From: Callaeas wilsoni
Taxonomy: Eukaryota > Chordata > Aves > Passeriformes > Callaeidae
Reading direction: 5' to 3'
DNA length: 64,000 bases
NCBI GenBank assembly: GCA_013398955.1
Contig: VWPU01017446.1
Span: forward strand, 44,991 to 108,990
Below the pieces are notes generated by a model that searched no databases, was not told where the DNA came from, and was given only the letters and a program-made list of their open reading frames with translations. Positions 1-11,700 of this stretch are shown here, piece after piece (positions within the stretch are counted from its first letter, which is position 1; the number at the start of each line of letters is the position of its first letter). Made by a program: the position numbers and the translations under genes.

Positions 1-935
1 GGCCACGTCTTCCAGCTGTAAATGCAGAAGGTTTGAAACCAACACCTAAACCAGCAATTTGGTTTTTAACAGTCTTGCCAGGGACCCCATGGAGCAGACA
101 CAAGGCCACAAGAAGGCATCTGGAGTTGTGTTTAAGCCTATTTCAAATACCATTTGTTATTTTTTCTTTTACACAGGTAATTTGGGTTCTTCCAATCTCC
201 TCCTAAGCAGTTATCCCAACTAAGTCATTCCCCAGGTTTCCCAGTCCTGCCTCGGCCCTGCTGCTCCTGCAGCACTGGCGCAAACGGCGAGGGCAGGTAC
301 GACCCTGCAGCCTTGAGGCTGCCACAAACACCTGATGATGCTTTCACTTCTAAAACACTAATCAAAGGTTTCCATGGGAACCTGCAGGAGCAGGAAGAAG
401 ATGGGAAATTACAGGTCAGCTCTACCACCGAAAGAAAAAAAATTATCCCATTCCTTCGCCCGCGCAAAGTTTCAAGGTAACACAAAAATATTGATTCATC
501 AGGGTGCATAAAGGCAGAAAATATGCCCCAGAGTAGTCATTTGTTGAGCAAAGAAATCACTTTTAGTCCTTTAATGGCGGGTTTGCTCTGGAACCACGTG
601 AGGAGCTTCACCTCCGCTCTGCCTCCTGGACAGCTTGAGCAGCCAAATCCATTCCAGGCCATCGAAAGCAACGCAAGACTCCCAGGAGCAAATGGGTTCC
701 TGGTGCTGCCGTGGGGCTGGGGCTGGCTGGGAAGCTCCCGTGCCTCAGCCGTCCCTCCCTCATCCCCCCTCCCACCCCACTCGGTCCCTCGGCCCTCGCT
801 TCGCTCACACGCGGGTTTCCAGTTGCCAACCAGATATGACTCAACACCACACACACACAAGGAAACTTTTCCACCACTATTAGCTTTCAGAGGAAGTGGA
901 AAAAGGACAGAAAAACACATCAGTCATAAACGTAC
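1..935 (-). other. Start of intron 17; nothing else seen
   Basis: Intronic sequence after exon 17, running off the left edge. No exon with the conserved RhoGAP NLG/FGP region was found here. A short (CA)n run lies at about 844-858. Confidence 0.7.
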
Positions 936-1041
936 TTTGCCAAATGGTTCATGAGCAAGTGCAGCATCTGCCTGTTTTTCTCCGGCAGCCGATGAACGAG
1001 GCTGTGGATCTCCGACACCCTGGACTCCTGATTCTCCAGCT
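936..1041 (-). CDS. ARHGAP26: ARHGAP26 coding exon 17 (RhoGAP domain, residues 479-512)
   Basis: The 106-base exon lies between acceptor ccttgcag and donor gtacgt. It completes a Lys codon, encodes LENQESRVSEIHSLVHRLPE and KNRQMLHLLMNHLA, and ends with two bases (AA) of the next codon, Asn in the human form. These are the central RhoGAP helices, with conserved HRLPEKNR. His replaces Gln in MLQLLMNHL. The next exon, with the NLMTVANLGVVFGP signature, must lie left of position 1. Confidence 0.96.
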
Positions 1042-1778
1042 CTGCAAGGGGAATAGAAGATGGTTTATCTCCACATTAGGGGGTTGTTACGGGAAGAGGC
1101 CTGACACTGTCCCTGACAGACATCCCAGGGAGCTGCTCCATCCCGCACTCAGGCACTGCTCCTTCCCATCAACTCCATCCCCCTGTTTCCAAAGGAAGGC
1201 ACTGAATGGGCTGAAACGGTGAGCTGAGAGCAGACGCCACGTGGACAGCACGGTGAGCAGGGCAACCTGGCTGCAACCAGAGCGATTCCAGCAATGGGAA
1301 TACGGGCACATGCTCCGTGTGCCCAGTGCAGGCCAGGCTGGAGCATCTGGTGCTGGTCCACGGTGCCAAGTGGGAGCTGCTGGAGGAGGCCAGCACTGCC
1401 ATGGCCGTGGACCACGGCGCCCTCCTGACATCCCATCCCATATCCACAGGAGCGCAGCTGCTCCCAGCAAAGCCCCTTCCCCGGGCAGCGAAGGAAACAC
1501 GGCCCAGACACCTGAAGCAGCAGCGAGCCCCTCAAACACCGAGGTGCAGGTTAACAACAGCCGACGGCCGCAGCCGCGGGAGCCGCCGGCAGCCCCGCGC
1601 CCGGCACTGCCTGCGCTTCCTCCTGCTCCGTCACCTCCCAGCGACAGCCTGCCCCGGCTCTGCTGGCCAGGACACAGCCCGGGAGGGTGCTGGGGAGGCA
1701 GCAGGGCAGGGGGGATCGCAGCCACGGGCAAGTGAGGCTCCTCCTCGGGAGCGGGGCCATAAACATCAACAAACTCAC
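1042..1778 (-). other. Intron 16 (737 bases); open in the exon 16 frame
   Basis: GC-rich intron with no repeat. Reading on from exon 16 meets no stop until 1089, so about 229 codons could be added if the intron were retained; the predicted peptide is low-complexity and resembles no domain. Confidence 0.75.
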
Positions 1779-1837
1779 TCGCTGCTTTGATGAAGCTCCT
1801 TTGAAACTGGTACATCATGAGGGGCCCTGGGAGCATT
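1779..1837 (-). CDS. ARHGAP26: ARHGAP26 coding exon 16 (RhoGAP domain, residues 459-477)
   Basis: The 59-base exon lies between acceptor tcttccag and donor gtgagt. It completes an Arg codon and encodes MLPGPLMMYQFQRSFIKAA plus one base of a Lys codon. The LPGPLM element is the RhoGAP counterpart of the widely conserved LPEPL loop. No residue differs from the human form as I know it. The exon frame stays open on both sides; see the finding on intron 16. Confidence 0.96.
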
Positions 1838-2914
1838 CTGGAAGATAAAAAGGAAACAGGCACAAAACACATCTGAGGAACGCAATCCACACAAAGAAAG
1901 CTTTGCCCCTACAATAAACTCAGCTCCATTTTGAAAAGGGCAGAATTAAGCAACACCAACTCTAATTAATTCCCCCCATCAGAAGGAATAAGATCTATGC
2001 AAGGACCTTTGATTTAATCACTACTAAATTAATCTTTAATTTTAGCATTCCTTCAGTAACACAGCTTCAGTGCATTACTGAGCCCATGACTTCCAAGTAA
2101 GTTTGAAAATAAGTTAAAAAGATAAACAAGCCTAGTTGTAAAACTTTCCCAATCCCCATTCCCATTGTCCCCTCCCACTGCTGCATCCCTTCAGAGGGAC
2201 GCACTGGTGCTGCCCACATTCCTCTTTGCTTTGCCAACAGTTCAGGCTCTGGAGCAAAGGTTGCCAATCATGCAAAATTCTGTGATTTTCTAGGCTGAGA
2301 TCCACCAGGCTAATTACACTTATCACTCTAATTGGATTTAGGCTCTCTCTTGTGCTCCCTCGCTCTCTCAAACACAACCCAGCACACAACAGTCACTGAG
2401 AGCAAGGAGCTGCGGTCACAACAGGTAGAAGCACGTTGTGATAATGAGATGCTGCTGGCTGCCAACACCCAATCCTGTTGGGAAGATCCCCAGGATGATA
2501 CTGGCTTGCCTGACACGCAGAAATCATAACTACAATAAAGCTCAGCACCGGGTGTGGAAACGCTCCACAGCCCCTGCCCTTACACAGCGTTGCCCTCCCC
2601 TTCTGCCACATGCTCAAAAGGTGGAAGTCCACCGGGAAAAGCTCAGGGAAAAGCTTAAATCAAGGCAGGGGATGCAAGAATGAGCTTTTTAAATTGTGTT
2701 TGTATAATATGTGCATCTGTCAGAGCTGAGTGTGTTCCCCAGATCCTACTCAAACACGCTGGAAAGTCAGGGAAAAGCCACAATAAATTCCCTAAGAGCA
2801 GTTTCTGCTCCGTTTCTATCAAAGTGCTGTTGTTAAGGGTCTGCAATAACAGGCAGTAAAATCCCAGGCCAGCACCAAACCCCTCCTGAAGCCAGGTGAG
2901 GCTTTTCTCCTTAC
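1838..2914 (-). other. Intron 15 (1077 bases); AT-rich block
   Basis: No repeat was recognised. The block at about 1905-2130 is AT-rich with several TAAT-type motifs (ctaattaatt, ttaatctttaat). Confidence 0.7.
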
Positions 2915-3002
2915 CTCAGGTACGTTTTCAGTGCACTAGTAATGGTCTTGATTTCCCACTCTGCACAGATCTCTGTCTCTGTCTCTGTGGCTGTCTTGGG
3001 AT
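2915..3002 (-). CDS. ARHGAP26: ARHGAP26 coding exon 15 (RhoGAP domain, residues 430-457)
   Basis: The 88-base exon lies between acceptor ttccatag and donor gtaagg. It completes an Asp codon, then encodes PKTATETETEICAEWEIKTI and TSALKTYL, plus two bases of an Arg codon. It carries the RhoGAP helix with the conserved Lys (ALKTYLR) that helps orient the GTPase. The loop before it contains three copies of ACAGAG coding Thr-Glu, where the human form, as I recall it, reads TASETETD. Confidence 0.96.
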
Positions 3003-3372
3003 CTATGGAAAAAGACAAAAAAGCAACAGCTGAAGGAAACGGAAGACAATTCCAGCTCGTGCCAGCTCAGCCGTGTGGGGAGACCATCACATCCCATTTT
3101 ATTTGCTGTTCCCAGCTCAGGACACACTTGCAGGGGCGTGAGGCTCATCACCCGGGACAGGCCAAACTCACTGGCTGGGGACAAGAGAAAGAAAAGGGAA
3201 TCCTCCATCCCGAGCAAGGACAGGGCAGTGCGGCTTGGAGCGTGCCAGGACACGGGGCACAGCAGCCCGTGGTGCTCGGTGACAGCGGTGACAGGCGGCA
3301 CAGACACCAGGAGCCAGGCAAACAGGGACCCTCTTCCCCACGAGCATCAGCGCGCTCTTGGCTGGCAGTGAC

Positions 3373-3652
3373 GGCCACAGCCACCTGCACAGCCCACCTG
3401 CACGGCCCACCTCCACAGCCACCTCCACAGCCCCCGGTACAGCCCACCGGCACAGCCCACCTCCACGGCCCACCTGCATAGCCACCACCACAGCCACTTC
3501 CACTGCCACCTCAACAGCCACCTGTACCGCCCACCTGCACAGCCCCCCTCCACGGCCACCGCCACAGCCCCCTCCCCAGCCACCTCCACAGCCCCCGGTA
3601 CAGCCCACCGGCACAGCCCACCTCCACGGCCCACCTGCACAGCCCCCACCAG
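3373..3652. repeat. Short-unit minisatellite, GGTGG-rich on the gene strand
   Basis: Plus strand: irregular units of 9-15 bases such as cacagcccacctgcacggcc and ccacctccacagcc. A block of about 60 bases starting near 'acctccacagcccccggtac' is duplicated 161 bases apart (ggtac at 3436 and 3597). On the minus (transcript) strand it becomes repeated GGTGGC and GGGCTGTG, with many G runs. Confidence 0.9.
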
Positions 3653-4681
3653 GCCCAGGGGAGCGGGCTCAGGCCCAGCACCGAGGCCCAGGCGGTGCCG
3701 GCTCCGAGCTGGAGCCAGGAGCACCGAGCCGAGGCCGCGGAAAAGCCGCGCGTGGAAGCTCCCCCCGTGCTGATCTCTCCTGCCTGGATGCTGCTCCGCC
3801 AACGCTCTTTGCTAGCTCCATCCTGGAAACTCAGCCAGGATCCTGCTCCCAGCAGAACCCCGGGAAGCGCTCTGGGGGTCCCCGGCTGTGGGTCCCACCA
3901 AGTGTCCCTGGGGGCAGCGCAGGTCCAGGGGCTCTCACTGTCCCCAGGGCCCAGGGTGACACAGCCACAGCTGCCAACACCGTCTGCTCCCATGGGCTCA
4001 GCTCAGGGGTTCTGTGCCTTTTCACAGACACAAATAGTGCACCTTTGAATTTTAAAGCCCCATGTAGGAATTGGGCAATTTTTAACCTGCTTAAAAGAAT
4101 GCCCTGAGTAGAGTTCAGCTTTCCCTCGGGGCAAAGGGTTTATTTTAATTTAAAAAAAAACACCAAGAGGCGCACTTGGAAAAGTAAACACATAAGAAAT
4201 GCATATTCACGCAAAGATCATGTGTGTCTCAGCAATCACACAAATGACCTCCATCCTCCTGAGTCAATGCCCAGGAAACTTCTTATGGCACTGCCTTCAC
4301 AAGGAGAGAATTTCAATGGAGTCAAGATAAGTTTGGCACAGTAAAAAACAACAACACGAACCCCAGAAGTTCCATCTTTTTTTAAAAAAAATCTTTTTAA
4401 CCAAAGTAGAACAAACAACTCCAGACCGTGTGTCTTCGCAAAGGCTCACCCAGCAGTTTCTAGGCAGGATCATGGAACACGAGGTGAAATTCCACAGTCG
4501 GTCCCATGAAAAGGCTCAGAGCAGTTAATCAGCTCCCCTCGACCTTCAAATTTATGAGTCTGCAAAAAGTTCCGCCGTGGGTTCCAGCTGCAGCATCTGC
4601 CTCCCCGGGCAGCGATGCCAGCACCGCAGCAGCCCTGCCTCCTACCAGGACACTTCCACAGGAGCTGGGGCCAGCGTGGAA

Positions 4682-4725
4682 CCAGGGGCTGGAAAAGCAC
4701 CCACCAGGGGCTGGAAAAGCACCCA
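4682..4725. repeat. 22-bp tandem duplication
   Basis: ccaggggctggaaaagcacc followed by ca occurs twice head to tail without change. Confidence 0.92.
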
Positions 4726-7351
4726 CGGCCCACGCCAGCATTAACCCCGCAGCTGCTTTTTGCTGCCGACCCCTGATCTGATGTCTCTCACAAATTTCTC
4801 CGGGGTGAGGGGAACAACCTGGGGAACCACCTCATCACCCCACTGGGATTATCATCCAGAGACTTCCAGAACAGCCTCGGGGACGATACATCCCGGCAGT
4901 GAGGGGCTGGAAGGAGCCCCACTCCCAGCCCCACGTGGCAAAGGAGCGAGAGCAGATCAGATGCTGCAACTCACCTTCTGCAGAGTTCAGACCTGCTGGG
5001 CCCCCACAGTGCCACAATAAACCCTCTCATGGGAGTTCCCACTGATTAAAGTGTGGTTATTTGTTGGGTTTTGTCCTCATTTCCATGGCACACGGTACCA
5101 GTGGATGCCGGAGAGATGATCTGCCTCCCACCAGCCCTGGGAGCATCCCCCCACTGCTTCACCCCAGTCCAGACCCCGACAAGATCTGCCCTGAAAAAAC
5201 CCAACCCACGGGCTGGGGCTGCCCCTGAGCCGGCTGCTGCCCACAGGGAGCCGGTGCCCTGGGCCACCACGCCGACCTCCTGCAGGGACACCTCGTGCCA
5301 AAGCCCCTCCCAGCAGTGTCACTGGCACCAGCTCAGGGGAACTCGATCTTTCTGCCATTTAAACTGTATGTGAAGCAGTAACGCTGCCCACATTCATTTC
5401 TAAATATAAGGGAAACCTGACAGCGTAAGCACAATTTGGCTCCTCCATTCACGAGGAGCCCCGAGGGCAGCGAGAACAGATGGGGTTTGACAAGGGACAC
5501 GTTTCCGCGTGACACTGACTTCACAGACAGCCCAAACACCGAGGCTGATACAGATCTAATCCCCCACAACTCGGAGAAATTACGGAGTCATGGGTTTGCA
5601 AAGCATCCCGACCATCGACACCACGGGGAATTCCCAAAAGGGGTCCCACTTCCAGCCCTGACTCGCCTCCAAAGGGGCTTCCAGCATCAACAACCAACGA
5701 GGACACGCTGGGACAAAGGAAAAGCACCAGCGATTTATCACCGCCTTATGAGACACGAGGGCGACAGCTGAGCGGCTTCAGCGGCTGAGGAGATAATGGA
5801 TGCTGGATGGTGTCCAAAACTGGATCCCTCCCAGCTCCTCAGAGCTCTTCACCCAGGCGAGTTTTGCCATCTGTCACAGCCCCGGGACTGACACCAGGAC
5901 TGACCCCTTCGTGACAGAACTGGGTCCGTGGCCCTGCCACCCGCAGGATGAGGTGACAAGCGTCACCCGAGGACCCGGCTGTGGAGCTGCCAGGACCTGG
6001 CACCAACGCCAGCCTGTTTCCTCAGCAGCGCTCGTGGATCGATGCTGCCCCCGTGCCCACCGTGGGGGCCACGGGCAGCGCTGGCTCCCCGCAGCCCTGG
6101 GACCACAGGGCACCTCCACGCGTCCCCCAGCCTGCGCCGGCTTCTCTAATAACCACACCGGTCACCAGTTCTCGTGACTGCAGGGAACTTTCCAAATGCC
6201 ACAGCAAAGAGGTCCCCTGCACCCGGATTTAGAGCCGTGCCCTCCTGCTCCAATCACCTGGATTATCTGTTTTCCACAGGTTAACACTGACAGCTGTAAC
6301 AGCTACCATGGCCTTTGCTCAAAGAACACCTCAATGGTGGGAAAAGGAGGAAGAATTGGAAAAGGAGAAGGAAAACATGTCGAAACACAACAGATGAAAA
6401 CCTTCTGCAAGAAGAAATATGAAGAGAAAGGAGCACTGGAGTTTTGTGAGGACAAGGAAAAGGAAGTCATGTAGCAAAGGAAAGATAGTAAGTGAAGGGA
6501 AAGAAGATGACCAGAAATGCCACTCATTTCCCCCAAGGAGTAACAAACACATTCAACAGGGCACTAACAAATTAGTAAGCATTTGTTTCCCTATTCCTAC
6601 AGCTATTTCATCTGTGGTTTTGCCAAGTCTGAGCAGCATCAGTCAGGACTGGCCGAGGGCAGCTGCCCTGCTCCAGCCCAGCTCTGTTCTCTCTTCCACC
6701 GTTGTGTCTCCGGCGTGTCTGGACAGATGGACAGACTGGTCCAGGGCCTCAACTACGGGATGGAAACGCTGCCTGTGAGGTCAGGGCTGAAACGGTTCTG
6801 TCCCACACAGCCAGAGCAAACCTCTGCTCTGGCAAGACCCAGCAGCTTTTCTCCATGGAGTGTCCAGAACTGCAGGATCCAATGCCTCAGTCATGAGGCA
6901 AACACGTGCTGGAAAACTCTGGGTGAGACTGTGACAAACAGGCCCAAGAAAGTCCGTGGGGAAAGCAAGAACAGCCACAGGCAGCATGCAGCATCCAGGA
7001 GAAAATCATTTCAAAGGGTGCTAGGAACAAGGGGGCAGGGAGGAGATGAAAAGCCAAAGCTTTCAGCTATTTCTTTGAAGCTTTTGGCTTGCATTTGGGA
7101 AGGCTGCCAGAACTCAAGAGCATATGTGAGCAGGACACCAGTGACTGCAGCAGGACCTGGTGAAACCAGGTCCTACACGAGTCCTACCTTCACCTGCTCA
7201 CGGTGCCCAGGACCTCGGGGCCTCGAGCAGCACGTGGTCCTAAGGGCACAGTCACCACCATTAGGGACCCCAACAAGAGCCTCTGCTCCTGCTTGGCAAG
7301 ACTTCAAAGCAGCACAGTCTACTTGCCTTTAACAAAACTCCAGATACTTAC

Positions 7352-7426
7352 CCATTAATATACTCAGCAGCTTTTGAACTCTGGAGTTTACCCCGACGAT
7401 CCGGTAGAGCCCCTGCTCATTGATCC
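7352..7426 (-). CDS. ARHGAP26: ARHGAP26 coding exon 14 (RhoGAP arginine finger, residues 405-428)
   Basis: The 75-base exon lies between acceptor tttcctag and donor gtaagt. It completes a Gly codon, encodes INEQGLYRIVGVNSRVQKLL and SILM, and ends with one base of an Asp codon. The GLYR motif holds the catalytic arginine finger that RhoGAPs insert into the Rho active site; counting from the human start it falls at residue 412, the position established for GRAF1. It is intact, so the GAP should be active. Ile replaces Val in LLSVLM. Confidence 0.97.
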
Positions 7427-8111
7427 CTAGGAAAGACAAGGAGCTTATCAGCAGAAGGTCACAAGAGCTGCTAAGATTTCTTTCACTTCTTTGGCTTCTC
7501 AAATAGCAAAGCCAATGAAACCTTCTCACCAAAGCTACAGCAGAGGGTAAAATTTGGGGTTGATATCAAGGTTTTCATGTATCCATTAGGAGTGTTGCCC
7601 CCAGTTAGCTCAGGAATGAGGATCTAGGGACACTTCTCCTCCTTCCCACAGCCATGGCAGCCCCATGCAGGATCTGCACTTAACAAGGACAATTTGGGAA
7701 AATTTTACTGTGTCAAGTTCTTCAGGTTGAGGTCTGAGCCTTTTGCATCTGAGGCGGGGACAATCCCACCTGTATACAAGGAGATTCACAGGAGGTTTTG
7801 GGGAAGGAATCCCCCGTGAGAGGACATGCTTGGCAGCACTCCTGCAGGAAGGATGCTGAAGTGAACCCCCCCTTTGGTCTTGTCCCCCCTTTTGCACACC
7901 CAGGGGGTTATTTCCTAACTCTGCCCCGTGTTTGTGAGTCCCTGCTGGCCCGGCCGTGGGGGAAACGCTTCCCGGCGGCAGCAGCGGCCCGAGCACGTTA
8001 TGGGTTCATCTGATGTGGGTCCGAGGGTTCATGAATCATTCTGTCCATGAAAAGGGCAGGAAAGCAACTGCTCCACTGCCAACAGCTGCCCCAGAGCAAG
8101 GCCAGCCCTAC
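7427..8111 (-). other. Intron 13 (685 bases); nothing else seen
   Basis: Short GT-AG intron between the first two RhoGAP exons; no repeat was recognised. Confidence 0.75.
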
Positions 8112-8177
8112 CTCTCGTTTCCACAGCGTGGATGCACTTCTTGATGATGCTGAAGCCGATGCTGTCCAGCTGGGCAG
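8112..8177 (-). CDS. ARHGAP26: ARHGAP26 coding exon 13 (start of RhoGAP domain, residues 383-403)
   Basis: The 66-base exon lies between acceptor cccctgcag and donor gtaggg. It completes a Thr codon, encodes AQLDSIGFSIIKKCIHAVET and R, and ends with the first base of a Gly codon. This is the first helix of the RhoGAP fold. Lys replaces Arg in IIRKC of the human form. Confidence 0.96.
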
Positions 8178-8654
8178 CTGCAGGGGAAGGGCAGAGAGCA
8201 GTGGTGAACAGCTGGCAGGGCAGGGCCCTCAGGACCACCAGGCTCCTCTGAATCCCTGCCATCCCAGCAACGCTGCACCTCTGCCCAGACGAGGAGGAGA
8301 CAAACGAGGGCAGAGCAACACGAGTTTTTCTGTACCAGCTGTAACCCGGGCAAGCACAGACACTGATCATCATCCCAGCCTCCACGTCCCTCGGAACCAG
8401 GCCCTGCCCTGGGCTCTGCCAGGCATCCGCCAGCGCAGATGGCCAAAAATTAATTTAGGATCAAGGTGAGATAACCCAAATTTGTCTGGAAAGTTGACAA
8501 TCGTTTGCTTGGAGAGAAATGAAATCGCACATTTTGACACAACAAATCCTTGAAAATGGCACGAGGCGTCTTGCTTGATGAGTCCCAGGAAAATCCTCTA
8601 AATCCTGCACCCAGCTAACCAAGCCATCCACGGGCTGGAGAGTATCCAAAACAA

Positions 8655-8687
8655 ACAGTTCTGTGATTCTATGAAAGTATGGAGGTA
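8655..8687 (+). mobile_element. Possible CR1 terminal remnant
   Basis: 'cagttctgtgattctatgaa' looks like the last bases of a CR1 element; the upstream part is not recognisable. Confidence 0.4.
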
Positions 8688-10061
8688 AAAACATCACCTG
8701 AAGAGGGTGATGACAGCATATGGCAGTGGAAGAGCAACAGGGCTGGGAGACAGGAATGAATTTTGGGTCAAATCTCTGTCCAAAGCACCTCCTGTGCCTT
8801 TGGGGAGGGGACCTGTCCCTGGGGAGCCTGTCAGGGTTGGCCCCAGCCCCCATCCTGCCTGCAGCCCCCAGGCAGCCACTCCTGACCCCAGCAGGCAAAG
8901 TCCAGCTGAACAACATTGTCTGGTGAGCCCCACGCTCAGCCTCACCCAGCACACATCAAGTTCTTTCATTAGCACAAGTGAAATATTTGGTGCAAATTAG
9001 GATATCCCAAGGGCAGCTGCCTCTGCCTGAGAGTGAGAACTAAAACATGAGAGTTAATGGGATGTACAACTCAATTCACTCGTGCCAGTGCAGGTTTTCA
9101 CTTCTAAGTTCAAGGAATCACTAATACAGGGATCCAAACACCTGCTGGAAGAATGCATCCCACAGAGAGCTTTCCACCACTGCCCGGAAAGCACTGCCCA
9201 CAGACAGCTATTTGCAATGGAAAATACAGAAAGGTTTGGAAACCTCCCTAGAGAAAGGTTTGGAAAACCTTTCACAGGGCAGGAGCCCCTCAGAGAAAGG
9301 CAGGCAAAGTCACCCCGGGCTCCAGACCCCAGGGAATGCCGTGGTGTGAGGGACACCACTCGTTCTGTGGAGAGCAGGGCAGGAAGGCAGCGGAGCCCGG
9401 GGCTGGCAGTGCCCCCAGCAAGGCACGTGCAGCTCCCCTCCTCTGCGTTCCCCCGCTCGCCTCGCTCATTGCCACCCGAAACACGGCTGCCCGGGAGCAG
9501 CTGCCAGCTCACGCTGGCATGGAGCAGCCCCTTCCTAATCCCCTGGTCTGAGTCCTGTGCTGGGGGTGGGTTTTGTCTGATGAGTGGCACGAGGACCCAA
9601 AACAGTGCAAAGTAAAACAGCCCTGTTGCGTTTTTCTGGGCAAGCAGGCTGGAGTGCCGAGCCAACACAAGCACACGAGCTGCAGGACGCCTGTGCCACA
9701 GGGTGTGAGGGTAAGCCAGAAGCTGCAGGGGCCTTTGCTGGGCACCCTCAGGGCTCCCAGCGTGGATGCAGCATAAACCCAACGTGCCATCCATCAGCAG
9801 GGCACTGCTGCCGTTCCCAGGCCACTGACAAACACAAGGGTACCTGAGAAGCTCCAAACCGTGGCGTGGAACCTCTCTTGCTCCAGCAAACCCAGTTCAG
9901 ACGGTCTGATGAGCCTTGGCCTGGCACTGGTGCGGCCCTGACCTGTGGGTATCCCTGCCTGCTGCTGCCAGGGTGGATCACTGCTTCAGGCTCTCCGCCA
10001 TCCACTGGAGGTGCCAACCCATCCCACAGACCAGCGGTTTTCCTTTAGCCCCTTGCATGTT

Positions 10062-10195
10062 TGGGCCAGGCTGGAGAGGGCTTGGAGCACCCTGGGATAG
10101 CGGAAGATGTCCCTGCCCACAGCAGGGGCTGGAACTGGATCATCTCTAAGCTTTTCCAGCCCGACCCATTCCGTGATTCCATGATTCCATAACCC
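10062..10195 (+). mobile_element. CR1 LINE 3' fragment
   Basis: Plus-strand copy: 'gggccaggctggagagggct', 'tggagcaccctgggatagcg', 'gaagatgtccctgcccacag', 'catctctaagcttttccagc' and a duplicated 'tgattcca' end, as is typical of the CR1 terminal octamer. Confidence 0.92.
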
Positions 10196-10577
10196 TGCAG
10201 AGCCCACCACCCCACGGCCAGGCAGGGCTGGGATCCCACCTCCCTGCAGCAATAGCAGAAGGAGGAAAGCCAGCAGTCCCTGTGGATGGAAGTGACCTGG
10301 CATAATCCCCCTAAGCAGATGAATAAGCTCTTCCACTCCTTGTCAAGCTCTGGATCAGGAAAGGTCGGGGATTTATTTGCAGTAGTTATATCCAGAAATA
10401 ATATCTGATTAAATATCCAAAGTGCCTTTATTCATCCTTAAATTTAGCTTTTAATGAGCATTGTAAAAGCTTGATTTCCCCTCTCTCAGAGCATCTGCTC
10501 CTTATCTCAGTCATTTACCAAACGATTCGGTTCAGCAGTGGTCCAGACCGAAGGCAGATCTGGATGTACTGCTGTCC

Positions 10578-10905
10578 AGATCACAGATCCATGGAATCAT
10601 CTGGGTTTGAAAAGCCCTCCAAGGTCACCAAGTCTAACCATTCCCCCAGCACTGCCAAGGCAACCCCTAACCCGTGTCTCCAAGAGCCACGTCCACACGT
10701 CTGTAAAACCCTCCAGGGATGGGGACCCCAGCCCTGCCCTGGGCAGCTGTGCCAAGGCTGGACAGTCCTTTCAGGGGAGAAGCTTTCCCTAACTTCCAAT
10801 CTAAACTGTGCCTGCCTCAGGACAAGTGGAAGAGCCTCCCTTGAGGCTCTCCTTCCTCAGGGCAGGGTGTGAGGCTCAGCTCCAGCCCACCACACGTGCC
10901 ACGGG
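10578..10905 (-). mobile_element. CR1 LINE 3' fragment (older subfamily)
   Basis: The plus strand shows 'atccatggaatcatctgggt', 'tccaaggtcaccaagtctaa', 'ctgtaaaaccctccagggat', 'ggggaccccagccctgccct' and 'gagaagctttccctaac' in reverse-complement CR1 order. It resembles the minus copy at 55068-55240. The far (right) border is uncertain. Confidence 0.87.
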
Positions 10906-11464
10906 CTCTTCCTCCAGCAGCAGCATTCCAATGGCCGAGGAGATGCACTGTCCAGGCTGTAATCCATCCCAGAAACATTTCACACCGGCAAAGGTGATAT
11001 GCATCACCTGTACAGCAGCGGCTGCCCACACACGCCCACACTCATCTGACCTTCAAGCAGCATCGCATTCCAAGTGCTGCTGAATTGGTCTCACCCCGTT
11101 CTATTTTTGCCTGGCAGATTATTTCTGTTTAATCCATTAATTCCTTTCCTTTGCGCTGATGTGACATATCAGAGCATCGGGAAGGGGGCAGGAGGGCTGA
11201 ATCAGCTCTGTCACACCTGGCTGGCTCCAGCTGTGTGTCAGGGCAGTGCAAGGTCACAGCAGCTCCTCTGCCTCCCCACCACACGCTTCTGTGCCATGCA
11301 ACCATCACTGGTCTGAATTCTTTCAAAGACGTTTTGGAAACGAGAACCACAAACCAGGGGGGAAATCATGCAGCAGAGACCAGTGGAATGAGCTTTCAGA
11401 TCTTACCAGAAATGAGTTTTCAGGGCTCTAACTACCAGTGAGCTGCCAAGATTGGGAAAGGAAG

Positions 11465-11700
11465 ACTGAGGGTCAGATTAGGTCAGAGAAATGAAAGAAG
11501 TTTTATACAGTGAGGGTGGGCAGGCCCTGGCACAGGGTGCCCAGAGAAGCTGTGGCTGCCCCTGGATCCCTGGAAGTGTCCAAGCCAGGCTGGACAGGGC
11601 TTGGAGCAAACTGGGACAGTGGAAGATGTCCCTGCTCAAGGCAGAAAGGGGAAGAGAGGAGTTTCAAAGTCCTTCTAACCCAAAATTCTGTGATTCACAG
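11465..11700 (+). mobile_element. CR1 LINE 3' fragment
   Basis: Plus-strand copy with 'tgagggtgggcaggccctgg', 'gtgcccagagaagctgtggc', 'ccaggctggacagggcttgg', 'gacagtggaagatgtccctg' and the end 'ccaaaattctgtgattc'. Confidence 0.92.

Larger units (their letters stand above)
3003..7351 (-). other. Intron 14 (4349 bases)
   Basis: Contains a GGTGG-rich minisatellite about 370 bases from the exon 15 acceptor and a 22-bp duplication, annotated separately. Stretches 4140-4440 (AT-rich) and 4730-7351 show no CR1, exon or RNA gene. Confidence 0.72.
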
